64,000 nucleotides of DNA from Inhella proteolytica (GTDB lineage: Bacteria; Pseudomonadota; Gammaproteobacteria; Burkholderiales; Burkholderiaceae_C). This document shows positions 26,616-34,682 of this stretch, one piece after another. The stretch covers positions 186,001 to 250,000 of the forward strand of contig NZ_JAEDAK010000001.1 in NCBI RefSeq assembly GCF_016093275.1. Direction: 5' to 3'. Both the position numbers and the translations under genes were made by a program. The stretch's first letter is position 1. The number at the start of each line of letters is the position of its first letter. The notes beneath the pieces are model-generated. The model saw nothing but the letters and a program-made list of their open reading frames with translations. It was not told the origin of the DNA and did no database searches.

Positions 26616-26906
26616 TCAGAGGTCCGGAAACCGCCGCTTGCGCTCCGCCGTGAAGGCCCACCAGGCCTTGGCCGGCCCGCCTTGCATGAATTCCACCGCC
26701 GCCATGTAGGTGTCCAGCACGCACGGGTCCTGGCGCTGGCCGCTCAGGCGGCACATGCGCTGGTAGTGCGCCAGCGGATCCTGGCCGGCCAGCTCGCGCG
26801 GGTGCACGAAGCCGAGCTGGCGGAAGTCTTCCGCCATGGCCTTGCCGATGTTGGGGATCTGCTCGAAGCGCTCGCACTCGGCGGCGCTGGCGGCCTTGGT
26901 GGCCAT
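26616..26906 (-). CDS. Helix-hairpin-helix small protein (pathogenicity-locus Cdd1 type)
   Basis: A 96-residue protein. FEQIPNIGKAMAEDFRQLG is a helix-hairpin-helix, and the following DPLAHYQRMCRLSGQRQDPCVLDTY region is typical of the family annotated as pathogenicity locus (Cdd1), of unknown function. It starts 4 bp after the lexA stop on the same strand, so it is very likely co-transcribed with lexA and may be SOS-controlled. Confidence 0.78.
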   Translation of the reverse strand: MATKAASAAECERFEQIPNIGKAMAEDFRQLGFVHPRELAGQDPLAHYQRMCRLSGQRQDPCVLDTYMAAVEFMQGGPAKAWWAFTAERKRRFPDL

Positions 26907-26910
26907 GGCT

Positions 26911-27594
26911 TCAGTGCAAATCGCCGCGAAGCAGGCCCACCGCCAGGCCTTCGAGCGCGAAGGGCTCTTCGGGGTTCACGCGGATGGGTTGGAAATCGGG
27001 GTTCTCGGGCAGCAGCCAGAGGCCGTCGGCGTCCTGTTTCCAGCGCTTCACCGTGACCTCATCGCCGATGCGGGCGACGACGATCTGGCCGTTGCGGGCC
27101 TCGCTGGCCTTGCGCACGGCCAGTAGGTCGCCGTCGAGGATGCCGGCGTCGCGCATGCTCAGGCCCTTGACGCGCAGCAGGTAGTCGGGCGTCTGGCGGA
27201 ACAGCTCGGGGCTGACGGCCATCTGGGCTTCCACATGCTCCTGCGCCAGGATGGGGTGGCCGGCGGCCACGCGGCCCACCAGGGGGAGCATCAGCTGCGC
27301 CAGGCCGGGGATGGGCAGGCTGAGCTGGCCTTCCGGGGCCGGCTTGCCGCGGCGCAGGCTGCGCAGCTCACTGCTCTTGAGCCGGATGCCGCGTGAGGTG
27401 CCGCTGACGAGTTCGATGACGCCCTTGCGCGCCAGCGCTTGCAGATGTTCCTCGGCGGCGTTCGGCGATTTGAAACCCAGGGTTTGCGCAATTTCGGCCC
27501 GGGTGGGCGGCGCACCGGTGCGCTCGATGGAGCGACGCACCAGGTCGTAGATTTCCTGCTGGCGGGGGGTCAGGGCGATCTTGGTGTTGCTCAC
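26911..27594 (-). CDS. lexA: LexA SOS repressor
   Basis: LexA represses DNA-damage genes and cleaves itself on activation by RecA. The 227-residue product has the winged HTH (about 1-72, [12 protein letters not shown] and [22 protein letters not shown]). The cleavage bond Ala111-Gly112 lies in VAAGHP. The catalytic dyad is Ser146 (GLSMRDAGI) and Lys183 (EVTVKRW). It starts with GTG at 27594. Two 16-bp palindromes of LexA-box geometry lie 34-68 bp upstream, consistent with autorepression. Confidence 0.96.
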   Translation of the reverse strand: MSNTKIALTPRQQEIYDLVRRSIERTGAPPTRAEIAQTLGFKSPNAAEEHLQALARKGVIELVSGTSRGIRLKSSELRSLRRGKPAPEGQLSLPIPGLAQLMLPLVGRVAAGHPILAQEHVEAQMAVSPELFRQTPDYLLRVKGLSMRDAGILDGDLLAVRKASEARNGQIVVARIGDEVTVKRWKQDADGLWLLPENPDFQPIRVNPEEPFALEGLAVGLLRGDLH

Positions 27595-27627
27595 GGGGCC
27601 TCGCTCACAATGGCTGGATTGGGATGG

Positions 27628-27643
27628 CTGGATGGGTATCCAG
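27628..27643. promoter_or_regulatory. Candidate LexA box 1
   Basis: CTGG-ATGGGTAT-CCAG is a near-perfect palindrome with the 4-8-4 geometry of LexA boxes (consensus CTGT-N8-ACAG). It lies in the lexA/ansA intergenic region. The fourth and thirteenth bases differ from the classical box in a symmetric way. A second copy follows with 19 bp centre-to-centre spacing. Confidence 0.55.
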
Positions 27644-27646
27644 CCC

Positions 27647-27662
27647 CTGCATTTTTATCCAG
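27647..27662. promoter_or_regulatory. Candidate LexA box 2
   Basis: CTGC-ATTTTTAT-CCAG has the same outer bases, the same 4-8-4 spacing and an AT-rich core. Its right half overlaps the AGGAG ribosome site of the asparaginase gene (27661-27665), so a bound repressor would sit on the 5' end of that gene. Confidence 0.5.
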
Positions 27663-27673
27663 GAGTTCAAGGA

Positions 27674-28609
27674 ATGCCAAGCCAGGTCTTCATCGTCGGC
27701 ACCGGAGGCACGATTGCCGGCAGCGCGGCCAGCAGCACCGACCATGTGGGCTACCGCGCCGGCGCGGTGGGCATCGACCAGCTGGTGGCGGCCGTGCCGG
27801 CCCTGCAGGGGGTGCCGCTGGCCTTCGAGCAACTGGCCCAGCTGGACAGCAAGGACATGGACTTCGGCACCTGGGCGCGGCTGGCGCGGCGCGTGCAGGC
27901 GCTGCTGGACGACCCGGCGGTGCAGGGCGTCGTCATCACCCATGGCACGGACACGCTGGAAGAGACGGCTTACCTGCTGCACCGGGTGCTCAAGCCCGCC
28001 AAGCCGGTGGTCTTCACCGCCGCCATGCGCCCGGCCACGGCCCTGAGTGCCGATGGCCCGCAGAACCTGCTGGACGCCGTGAACGTGGCGCGCACGCCCG
28101 GTGTGCAGGGCGTGCTGGTGGTGTTTGGCGGCGCGGTGCACCGGGCGGACCGGGTGCGCAAGGTGCACAGCTACCAGGTGCAGGCCTTTGCCTCGCCCGA
28201 TGGTGGGCCGGTGGCGCTGGTGGAAAGCGGCAGCCTGCGCGCGCTGGCGCCCTGGCCGGCGGGCGATGGCCTGGGGGCCGAGCGCCTGCCGCTGGAGCCC
28301 GCCGCCTGGCCGCGCGTGGAGCTGCTGTGGAACGCGGCGGGTGTGGATGGCGCCCAGGTGCCCCTGTTGACGGAACTGGCGCGGCGCGAGGGCCGGCGCC
28401 TGGGCCTGGTGGTGGCGGGCACGGGCAATGGCACCCTGGCGAACCCATTGGAAGCCGCCTTGCGCGAGGCGCAGGAGCAGGGCGTGGCGGTGCTGCGCAG
28501 CACGCGCTGCGCGGCCGGGCCGGTGATTGGCGGCGAGCTGCCAAGTGCCGGCGCGCTGAGTGCGCCGCAGGCGCGCGTGGAGTTGCTGCTGCAGCTCTTG
28601 ATGAAGTAG
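27674..28609 (+). CDS. L-asparaginase (type I/II fold)
   Basis: A 311-residue asparaginase that hydrolyses L-asparagine to aspartate and ammonia. Catalytic threonines lie in VGTGGTIAGSA (first Thr) and THGTDTLEETAY (Thr-Asp pair), and GTGNGTLA with RSTRCAAGPV completes the site. There is no signal peptide, so it is cytoplasmic. ATG 27674 is chosen because AGGAG stands 8 nt before it. The product is otherwise the normal length. Its 5' region is shared with divergent lexA. Confidence 0.9.
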   Translation: MPSQVFIVGTGGTIAGSAASSTDHVGYRAGAVGIDQLVAAVPALQGVPLAFEQLAQLDSKDMDFGTWARLARRVQALLDDPAVQGVVITHGTDTLEETAYLLHRVLKPAKPVVFTAAMRPATALSADGPQNLLDAVNVARTPGVQGVLVVFGGAVHRADRVRKVHSYQVQAFASPDGGPVALVESGSLRALAPWPAGDGLGAERLPLEPAAWPRVELLWNAAGVDGAQVPLLTELARREGRRLGLVVAGTGNGTLANPLEAALREAQEQGVAVLRSTRCAAGPVIGGELPSAGALSAPQARVELLLQLLMK

Positions 28610-28627
28610 CAGCCCGAGGAGCGCGCC

Positions 28628-29383
28628 ATGCAAAGCAGCCGGCCCGTGGTCATCGTCACCGGTGCGAGCAAGGGCATCGGCGCGCACACCGCGCAGCGCT
28701 TCGCGCGCGCCGGCTACGCCGTGGTGGCGACGTATCACCACGATGCGGCGGGTGCCGCGCAGCTGGCGGAAGCGATCCGCGCCGAAGGTGGCGAATGCCT
28801 GACGGTGCCGGTCGATGTGGGCCAGGAGCCCGAGGTGCTGGCCCTGTTCGACGCCTGCCAGCTGGCCTTCGGCCCGCCCACGGTGCTGGTGAACAACGCC
28901 GGCATCCTGATGACGCAGGCGCGGCTGGAGGACCAGTCGGTCGAGCGCATGCGGTCGGTGCTGCAGACGAATGTGATCGGCACCCTGTTGTGCTGCCGCG
29001 AGGCGGTGCGGCGCATGTCCACGCGGCGCGGCGGCAGCGGTGGGGTGATCGTCAACCTCTCGTCGGTCGCGGCGCGCAGCGGCTCGCCCGGCGAGTACAT
29101 CGACTACGCCTGCAGCAAGGGCGCCATCGACACGCTCACGAAGGGCCTGGCCGCCGAGGTGGCGGAGGAGGGCATCCGCGTCAACGCGGTGCGCCCGGGC
29201 TTCATCCACACCGGCATCCACGCCCTGGGCGGCGAGCCCGGCCGCGTGGAGCGCCTGGCGCCGCGCGTGCCGATGAAGCGCGGCGGCCAGCCGCAGGAGG
29301 TGGCCGAGGCGATCCTCTGGCTGGCCTCGGATGCGGCCTCTTACGTCACCGGCTCGGTGCTGGACGTGACCGGTGGGGTCTGA
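28628..29383 (+). CDS. SDR-family oxidoreductase (YgfF-like)
   Basis: A 251-residue classical short-chain dehydrogenase. It has the NAD(P) loop TGASKGIGAHTA, NNAG in VLVNNAGIL, the catalytic Ser (NLSSVAARSGSPG) and Tyr-x3-Lys (YACSKGA). The segments CCREAVRRM, SPGEYIDYACSKGAIDTLT and GGEPGRVERL match E. coli YgfF closely. The substrate is unknown; this group is often called glucose-1-dehydrogenase-like. It lies 18 bp after the asparaginase gene with a GAGGAG site, so it is probably co-transcribed. It overlaps the convergent lipoprotein gene by 43 bp. Confidence 0.88.
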   Translation: MQSSRPVVIVTGASKGIGAHTAQRFARAGYAVVATYHHDAAGAAQLAEAIRAEGGECLTVPVDVGQEPEVLALFDACQLAFGPPTVLVNNAGILMTQARLEDQSVERMRSVLQTNVIGTLLCCREAVRRMSTRRGGSGGVIVNLSSVAARSGSPGEYIDYACSKGAIDTLTKGLAAEVAEEGIRVNAVRPGFIHTGIHALGGEPGRVERLAPRVPMKRGGQPQEVAEAILWLASDAASYVTGSVLDVTGGV

Positions 29384-30189
29384 GGCAGGGGTTCTTGCTC
29401 CAAGCGCTGCAGCAGCGCTTCCATGAAGCGACGTTTGGCGTCCAACGCTGCGTCTTGCGCGCTCCAGGCCAGCACGCGCTCGCGGTAGCCCGGTGTCAGC
29501 AGCCAGCCGAACAGCTCGGCCTTGTCTTCCTCCGGGCCGTAGAGCGCGTAGCGGCTGACGAAGCCGGCCTGCGGGTGGCCCAGGTTCTGGAAATTCTTGC
29601 CATAGGCCGTGGCGCCACCGGCGCCGTACGGCGCGCCGGCCGGATTCAGGGCCTGCCAGGCCGGATCGCGCGGGTAGTAGTGGCCGAACAGGCGGTGGTC
29701 GATGAAGTGGTAGAGCTCGTGGTGGGCGCGCAGCTCGATACCGGCCGGGCAGGCGGGCGGGCCGCCGACATCGGCATACACCACGCTGTCGCGTTCGGCG
29801 GCCGGCATGGCGCGGCGCAGCTGGCCGGCCACGCTGAGGTTCTTGACGAACTCCAGGCGCTTGAGGCCGATGTGGCGCAGCAGGGCGGGGCGGTAGCGCT
29901 CGTAGGCGGGGATGACGATGGCCAGCAGGCTGCGCAGGCGCTCGCGGTCTTCATCGCTGTCGGTGAAGGGCTGGCCTTCGGGCGCCTGCCACTGGGCTTG
30001 CAGGCCGATGGCTTGGAGGCGTTGTTCGGCTCGCTTTTTCAGGTCGGCGAGGGTGTCGGACTCGGTGCCGAACGGGGCGTACTGGACTTCATGCGGGCAT
30101 TCGGCGGCCAGGCTGTCGTTGGGGATGGGCGGGGTTGGCGCGGCGCAGGCGGCGAGGAGCAGCGGGGTGAGGGCGAGCAGTGCTTTCAT
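29341..30189 (-). CDS. Lipoprotein with HExxH motif, putative zinc metallopeptidase
   Basis: The ATG at 30189 gives 282 residues beginning with a lipoprotein signal whose lipobox LLAAC places the lipidated cysteine at residue 15. HELYH at residues 157-161, inside RAHHELYHFIDH, is an HExxH zinc site. A glutamate about 60 residues on (EDKAELFGWLL) could be the third ligand. The layout fits the Peptidase_Mx1-like group of putative zinc peptidases. No active-site proof is possible from sequence. Coding ends overlap the SDR gene. The upstream 580 bp are non-coding. Confidence 0.72.
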   Translation of the reverse strand: MKALLALTPLLLAACAAPTPPIPNDSLAAECPHEVQYAPFGTESDTLADLKKRAEQRLQAIGLQAQWQAPEGQPFTDSDEDRERLRSLLAIVIPAYERYRPALLRHIGLKRLEFVKNLSVAGQLRRAMPAAERDSVVYADVGGPPACPAGIELRAHHELYHFIDHRLFGHYYPRDPAWQALNPAGAPYGAGGATAYGKNFQNLGHPQAGFVSRYALYGPEEDKAELFGWLLTPGYRERVLAWSAQDAALDAKRRFMEALLQRLEQEPLPQTPPVTSSTEPVT

Positions 30190-30228
30190 GGTTTGGAGTG
30201 TCTTGTTGTATGGGTGAAGGCTGATCGT

Positions 30229-30755
30229 GAAAGCCCTCGGGGGCTTCACCCCCGAACCCCGACCCGCATTTCTTTGTCTTGCCAAAGAAACGCGGGGCAA
30301 AGAAAGGCGCTCAAGAACACAGTCGCCCTAGGGGCGAACTGTGATGGCGGTGCTTGGGCTCACACTGACACGAGCCCTCATCTGACTGCGCCGGTCAGGA
30401 CGACGAAGGCGCCCGGGGTACCGGTCGTCCCGGGCAGCCAGGACCATGGCCTCCGAGCGACGAAGAACTGAGCCCCAACCAGCGCCAAACCAAGCCAAAA
30501 GGCTCGTTGGGGCTCCATTCATCGCAGAGAGCCCGCGATGGTTTGCGGTGGTCTAGTCGGCCGGTACTCCGGCCAGCTTAGCGGGCAGGTTTTCGCAGTC
30601 CCAGGAGGGCTGTGGGAGCCATGTGAACCAGCCGTGCAGTCGCGGCCGACCCTAGGTCGGCTGCGTGTATTCAGCGCCTTTCTTTTCCCCCCTTTTCTTT
30701 GGCGCAGCAAAGAAAAGGGGGTCGGGTGCTGGGGTGAAGCCCCTGCGGGCTCCTA
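30229..30755. repeat. 527-bp non-coding element with about 90-bp imperfect inverted ends
   Basis: The left end (30229-30320) and the reverse complement of the right end (30664-30755) align almost throughout: GGGGCTTCACCCC, CCCGACCC, TTTCTTTG-loop-CAAAGAAA and AAGAAAGGCGCT occur in the same order in both. Inside are further hairpins, including GAGCCCCAAC/GTTGGGGCTC (about 30471-30516) and GCCGACC-CTA-GGTCGGC (about 30644-30660). I see no convincing gene inside. It looks like a miniature inverted-repeat element or a pair of intergenic repeats. The terminal hairpins could stop transcription from either side. Confidence 0.7.
30687..30721 (-). terminator. Strong hairpin downstream of the TonB receptor gene
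   Basis: CCCCCTTTTCTTTG and CAAAGAAAAGGGGG pair over 14 bp around loop GCGCAG. It lies about 55 bp beyond the receptor stop in the direction of transcription. There is no clean T-run, so termination is a guess; the hairpin is also the right end of the inverted-repeat element. Confidence 0.45.
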
Positions 30756-30773
30756 CTCAGAAGAACAAGCCGA

Positions 30774-33479
30774 TCACCAGAACTTGTACTTCACAGACAA
30801 CTGAAAGTACCGCCCCAACTGGTTGTGATACGCCGGGTTGAAGCCCTGCAGATACGCAATCCGGTCCGCATCAAACGGCGCCTCGGCGTCGTCCACATTG
30901 CGCACCGAAAGCCCGACCTCCAGGTCCTTCACTCCACGCCAGCCCAGATAGGCATCCGCCGTCAGCCAGGACTTGACGCGGCAGTAGTCCGGCCGCGGCG
31001 TGGCCTGGCTGGCGTAGCTGCAGTTCACGCTCGAATCGGACGCCAGCTGGTAGGCCCCGGTGTGGTTCCAGTTCAGGCTGAACTGCCACACGCCGCGGTC
31101 CCAGGCCAGGCCGAAGCGGTTGCGTTCCTTGGGGCGCAGGTAATAGCCGACGGTGTCTTCCAGCGGCGAATCCGGCGCATTGGCCTGGGCGTAGCGGGAG
31201 AGCCGGTTGTGCGTGAACTGCAGATTCATGCGCCCCAGGCTATCCGGCAGCATGAACTGGAAGCGGGCCTCGGCGTCCAGGCCGCGCACTTCGGTCATGG
31301 CCAGGTTGGTGGCGGTCAGGTAGATCTTGTCGATCTGGCCCGAGGCCGCGCCGCGCACCACCTTGCCCGGGAACTCGGCCTCGTGGTCGAGCAGGTAGCT
31401 GGTGCTCATCGAGGCCACTTCGCCCTGGCGCTTGATCTCATAGGCGTCCAGCGCCAGGCTGATGTTGCGCGTGGGCTGGAGCACCAGGCCGAGCGAGCGG
31501 CTGCGCGAGGTCTCGGCGCGCAGGTCGCCGGCATTGCCGTAGACGCCCACCACATAGCGGTCGCAGTCGGGGTTGGCGGTGTCGAACTGCGGGCAGCGCT
31601 TGGGGTCGCGCACCTTGATGTAGTAGGTCTGCACGCCCATGTGCTGCTCGGGCAGGGTGGGGGCGCGGAAGCCCTCGGCCCAGGTGCCGCGCAGCAGCAC
31701 TTGCTGCAGCGGTTGCCACTTCAGGCCGAGCTTGGGCGTGCTGGAGCGGCCGAAGTCGCTGTTCTCGTCCCAGCGCGTGGCGGCCGAGAGTTCCAGGCCT
31801 TTGCGCAGCGGGGCAATGGCCTCGGCGTAGGCGGCGCTCACTTTGCGGCTGCCGCTGGCGCCCTGGATGTTCCAGAGCGAGATGGCGCCCTCGGAGAACA
31901 GGCGGTCGGGCACCGAATCCACCTTCTCGCGGCGGTACTCGGCACCCAGGGCCACGGCCAGCGCGCCGCCGGGCAGCTGCAGCAGCTCGCGGCTGGCGCG
32001 CACATCGAAGGAATCGGTGGCGGTGCGGCCGATGTTGAGCATGCGCGGGTACAGCCGCGCCATCAGCTCGGGCGGGTTGGCGGCGGCGTTGCCGAGCGTG
32101 AAGCCGGGGCGTACCTTGCCGTTGGCGTCCAGCACCTCTTCCAGCAGCACCTTGTCCTGCAAGAAGCCCTGCACCGAGCTCTCGGTGCGGGCGCGCGAGA
32201 GCATCAGCGCGCTCTCCCAGTCCCAGCCGACCGTGCTGCCGCGCAGGCCCAGGGTGTAGCGCTGGTTCAGGGTGTCGCTGCCCATGGCGGCGGGCACATC
32301 GTTGAAGAGGTAGCGCACACCCACCTCGGCATTGGGCAGCGGGTTCTGGCGGTGGCCCACGGGCAGGATCAGGTAGGTGATCTGCGCGCCGGGGGCGTTG
32401 CCGTACTGGCCCAGCTTGTCCACCAGGTCGTAGGTGTAGTAGCCGTAGGAATCGGTGGCGTAGCTGAAGCTGCGGGTGTTGTAGGTGGTGCGGGTGAGCG
32501 CGGCGTCTGCAAAGGCCTCCAGGCCGCCGGGCAGGGCCAGCACGCCGGCGCTGTACAGGCTGTCGCTATCCCAGCCCGCCACCAGGTTCACGGCCTGGGT
32601 GTTGTCGTTCACGCAGCGGCCGTTCAGCGCGGGCGTGCTGCCGCTCACCGGGGTGCAGGGCTGGTCCAGGCCGGTCAGCGGGCCGATGAAGTTGGCGGGG
32701 TCGGTGTTGTAGGTGCCGGACGTGGGCGTGAGCTTGTAGACATTGCGGTAGAAGCTGGAGCGCCGATCCGCCAGGTTGAAGCGGCGGAAGTCGGCGTTCT
32801 GGGTGCGCCAGCGGTCGGCGGCGCGCACCGGGTCCTGCTCGCGGTGGGCAGCGGTGACGAAGAGGTTGTAGCCCTGGCTGGCCAGATTGCCCTGACCCCA
32901 GCTCAGGCTCAGCGAGGCCGAGCGGCCGTCGCTGCGCGAGCTCTGGCCCGCGCCGGCCGTGGCCACCAGGCCTTCGAAACCTTTGCGCAGGATGATGTTG
33001 ACGACGCCGCCGATGGCGTCGGCGCCATAGATGGCGGAGGCGCCGTCCAGCAGGGTTTCGATGCGCTCGATCGCGTCCACCGGGATCGAGTTCGTGTCGA
33101 CGAAGGAGGCGGTGCCGAAGCCAAAGGGCGCCACACGCCGGCCATTCACCAGCACCAGGGTGGAGCCCACGCCCAGGCCGCGCAGCGAGATGCCGGCGCT
33201 GCCGAAGGTCGAATCCACCGGGCCATCGGTGGCAATGCCGCCGACATTGCCGGCCGGCAGGTTGCGCAGCAGATCGCTGAGGTTGAGCGCGCCCGAGCGC
33301 ACGATGTCCTGGCGGCTCAGCACCTGCACGGCCGAGGCGGTTTCGGCTTCCAGGCGCTTGATGCGCGAGCCGGTGACTTCCACGCGTTCCAGCGTGCTGG
33401 GAGATTCCTGGGCCAGGCAGGGCAGCGCGCAGCACAGCGCCAGGGCCAGGGGATGAAGACGGGGCAGGGGGTTGGGCAT
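30774..33479 (-). CDS. TonB-dependent outer-membrane receptor
   Basis: A 901-residue receptor. The signal peptide (residues 1-23, ending CLAQ) is followed by the plug domain, with VEVTGSRIKR, a TonB-box-like start, GISLRGLGVGSTLVLVNGRR and YGADAIGGVVNIILRKGF. A long beta-barrel ends in the aromatic YFQLSVKYKFW expected for BAM insertion. The start at 33479 is preferred over a codon 27 residues upstream because it begins the signal peptide. The substrate is unknown. An AraC regulator is encoded 138 bp upstream on the same strand, which may control it. Confidence 0.93.
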   Translation of the reverse strand: MPNPLPRLHPLALALCCALPCLAQESPSTLERVEVTGSRIKRLEAETASAVQVLSRQDIVRSGALNLSDLLRNLPAGNVGGIATDGPVDSTFGSAGISLRGLGVGSTLVLVNGRRVAPFGFGTASFVDTNSIPVDAIERIETLLDGASAIYGADAIGGVVNIILRKGFEGLVATAGAGQSSRSDGRSASLSLSWGQGNLASQGYNLFVTAAHREQDPVRAADRWRTQNADFRRFNLADRRSSFYRNVYKLTPTSGTYNTDPANFIGPLTGLDQPCTPVSGSTPALNGRCVNDNTQAVNLVAGWDSDSLYSAGVLALPGGLEAFADAALTRTTYNTRSFSYATDSYGYYTYDLVDKLGQYGNAPGAQITYLILPVGHRQNPLPNAEVGVRYLFNDVPAAMGSDTLNQRYTLGLRGSTVGWDWESALMLSRARTESSVQGFLQDKVLLEEVLDANGKVRPGFTLGNAAANPPELMARLYPRMLNIGRTATDSFDVRASRELLQLPGGALAVALGAEYRREKVDSVPDRLFSEGAISLWNIQGASGSRKVSAAYAEAIAPLRKGLELSAATRWDENSDFGRSSTPKLGLKWQPLQQVLLRGTWAEGFRAPTLPEQHMGVQTYYIKVRDPKRCPQFDTANPDCDRYVVGVYGNAGDLRAETSRSRSLGLVLQPTRNISLALDAYEIKRQGEVASMSTSYLLDHEAEFPGKVVRGAASGQIDKIYLTATNLAMTEVRGLDAEARFQFMLPDSLGRMNLQFTHNRLSRYAQANAPDSPLEDTVGYYLRPKERNRFGLAWDRGVWQFSLNWNHTGAYQLASDSSVNCSYASQATPRPDYCRVKSWLTADAYLGWRGVKDLEVGLSVRNVDDAEAPFDADRIAYLQGFNPAYHNQLGRYFQLSVKYKFW

Positions 33480-33617
33480 GGGCCGGCAGAAGGAGGGGGT
33501 GGTGGGCGGGTGATCAGGCGGCGCGATTCTTCGCAGCCCCCCGCCGCCCTGCGCGCCCATTCCTGCCCGACCGATACAAAGCTGCTGCGGCCGCAGCCCG
33601 CTGCGGGAAGACCCCGA

Positions 33618-34538
33618 TCAGTGCGGCGCCTCTCCGCGCCCCTGTTCACGCCGGTAGCGCGCCGGCGGCAGCCCATAGCGCGCCGCAAAGCAGCGCGCGA
33701 AATGGCTGGGGCTGCTGAAACCCAGGTCCAGCGCGATCTGCGTGACCGGCGCATCGCCCTCGCGCAGCGCCTGGCTGGCGCGCTCCAGGCGCAGCTTCAG
33801 CAGGTACTGGTGCGGCGGCAGGCCCATGGCGGCGTGGAAGGCGCGCGAGAAATGCGATTCGCTCATGCCGCAGTGCCGCGCCATCTCGGCAATCGGGATC
33901 TCGCGCGCCAGCTCGGCTTCCAGAAAGGCCAGCAGTGCGCGCAGCCGGCTGCCGCCCAGGCCGGCCGGCGTGGCGCCGCCGCTTTCGGTCTTGCCATAGC
34001 GCTCCAGCAGGTAGCAGAGCAGGGCGTTCACCAGGCCGTCGCAATACTGCGGCGCCAAGGTGCCGGCCAGGGTCGGGGCGTCGAGCATCTTGCCCACCAG
34101 GTCCAGCACCAGGCGGTCGGGCGCGAACAGGGTGGCGGCCAGCTGCGGGCCGGCCGGCAGGCCGCCATGCTCGGCCAGGGCCTGCACGGTGCTCACGGGG
34201 ATGAAGAGGTTGACGATGTCGCAGCCGCTCAGCTGGCGCCAGCGGCTGGGCGTGCCGGGCGGGCAGATGCGGAAGCGGTGCGCGCCGATCACCCCGCCCC
34301 ACACCGCGCGCTCACCCACCCAGATCTGCGATTCCAGGGGTTTCAGCATCAACGCGATGCGGTAGCTGTCCGGGTGCGGTTGCACCGCCTGGATGCGCGG
34401 GTCCGGCTCGGCGCGCGCCCAGCGCGCGATCGATGCGCCCGTCTGCGGCAGCGGCCCCATGCAGGCCGCCAGCGGCGCGCGCACGCCGCTGCGCTGGAAC
34501 CATTGCTGCAGGGCTTGGGTGCTGTCGATGGCGGGCAT
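33618..34538 (-). CDS. AraC-family transcriptional regulator
   Basis: A 306-residue regulator with an N-terminal cupin-like ligand region (about 40-180) and a C-terminal double HTH. The first helix-turn-helix reads IPIAEMARHCGMSESHFSRAF, slightly modified for length here as AEMARHCGMSESHFSR. The second has VTQIALDLGFSSPSHFARCF and ends in YGLPPARYRRE. It lies between the TonB receptor gene and a divergent SDR gene (144 bp apart), either of which could be its target. Confidence 0.9.
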   Translation of the reverse strand: MPAIDSTQALQQWFQRSGVRAPLAACMGPLPQTGASIARWARAEPDPRIQAVQPHPDSYRIALMLKPLESQIWVGERAVWGGVIGAHRFRICPPGTPSRWRQLSGCDIVNLFIPVSTVQALAEHGGLPAGPQLAATLFAPDRLVLDLVGKMLDAPTLAGTLAPQYCDGLVNALLCYLLERYGKTESGGATPAGLGGSRLRALLAFLEAELAREIPIAEMARHCGMSESHFSRAFHAAMGLPPHQYLLKLRLERASQALREGDAPVTQIALDLGFSSPSHFARCFAARYGLPPARYRREQGRGEAPH

Positions 34539-34682
34539 GCAGGCCGCCAGTGTGGCGCCGCCCTGGCGCGGCGGCTTTCGTCAGCAGCCAACGCGCGCTC
34601 CGTGCCGGCATGGGGGATGCCAGCTTGCGCGCGGCCGGGCCGGTGCGCAGACTTGGCGCCACTGGCAGCCCTGGGAGGCCCC

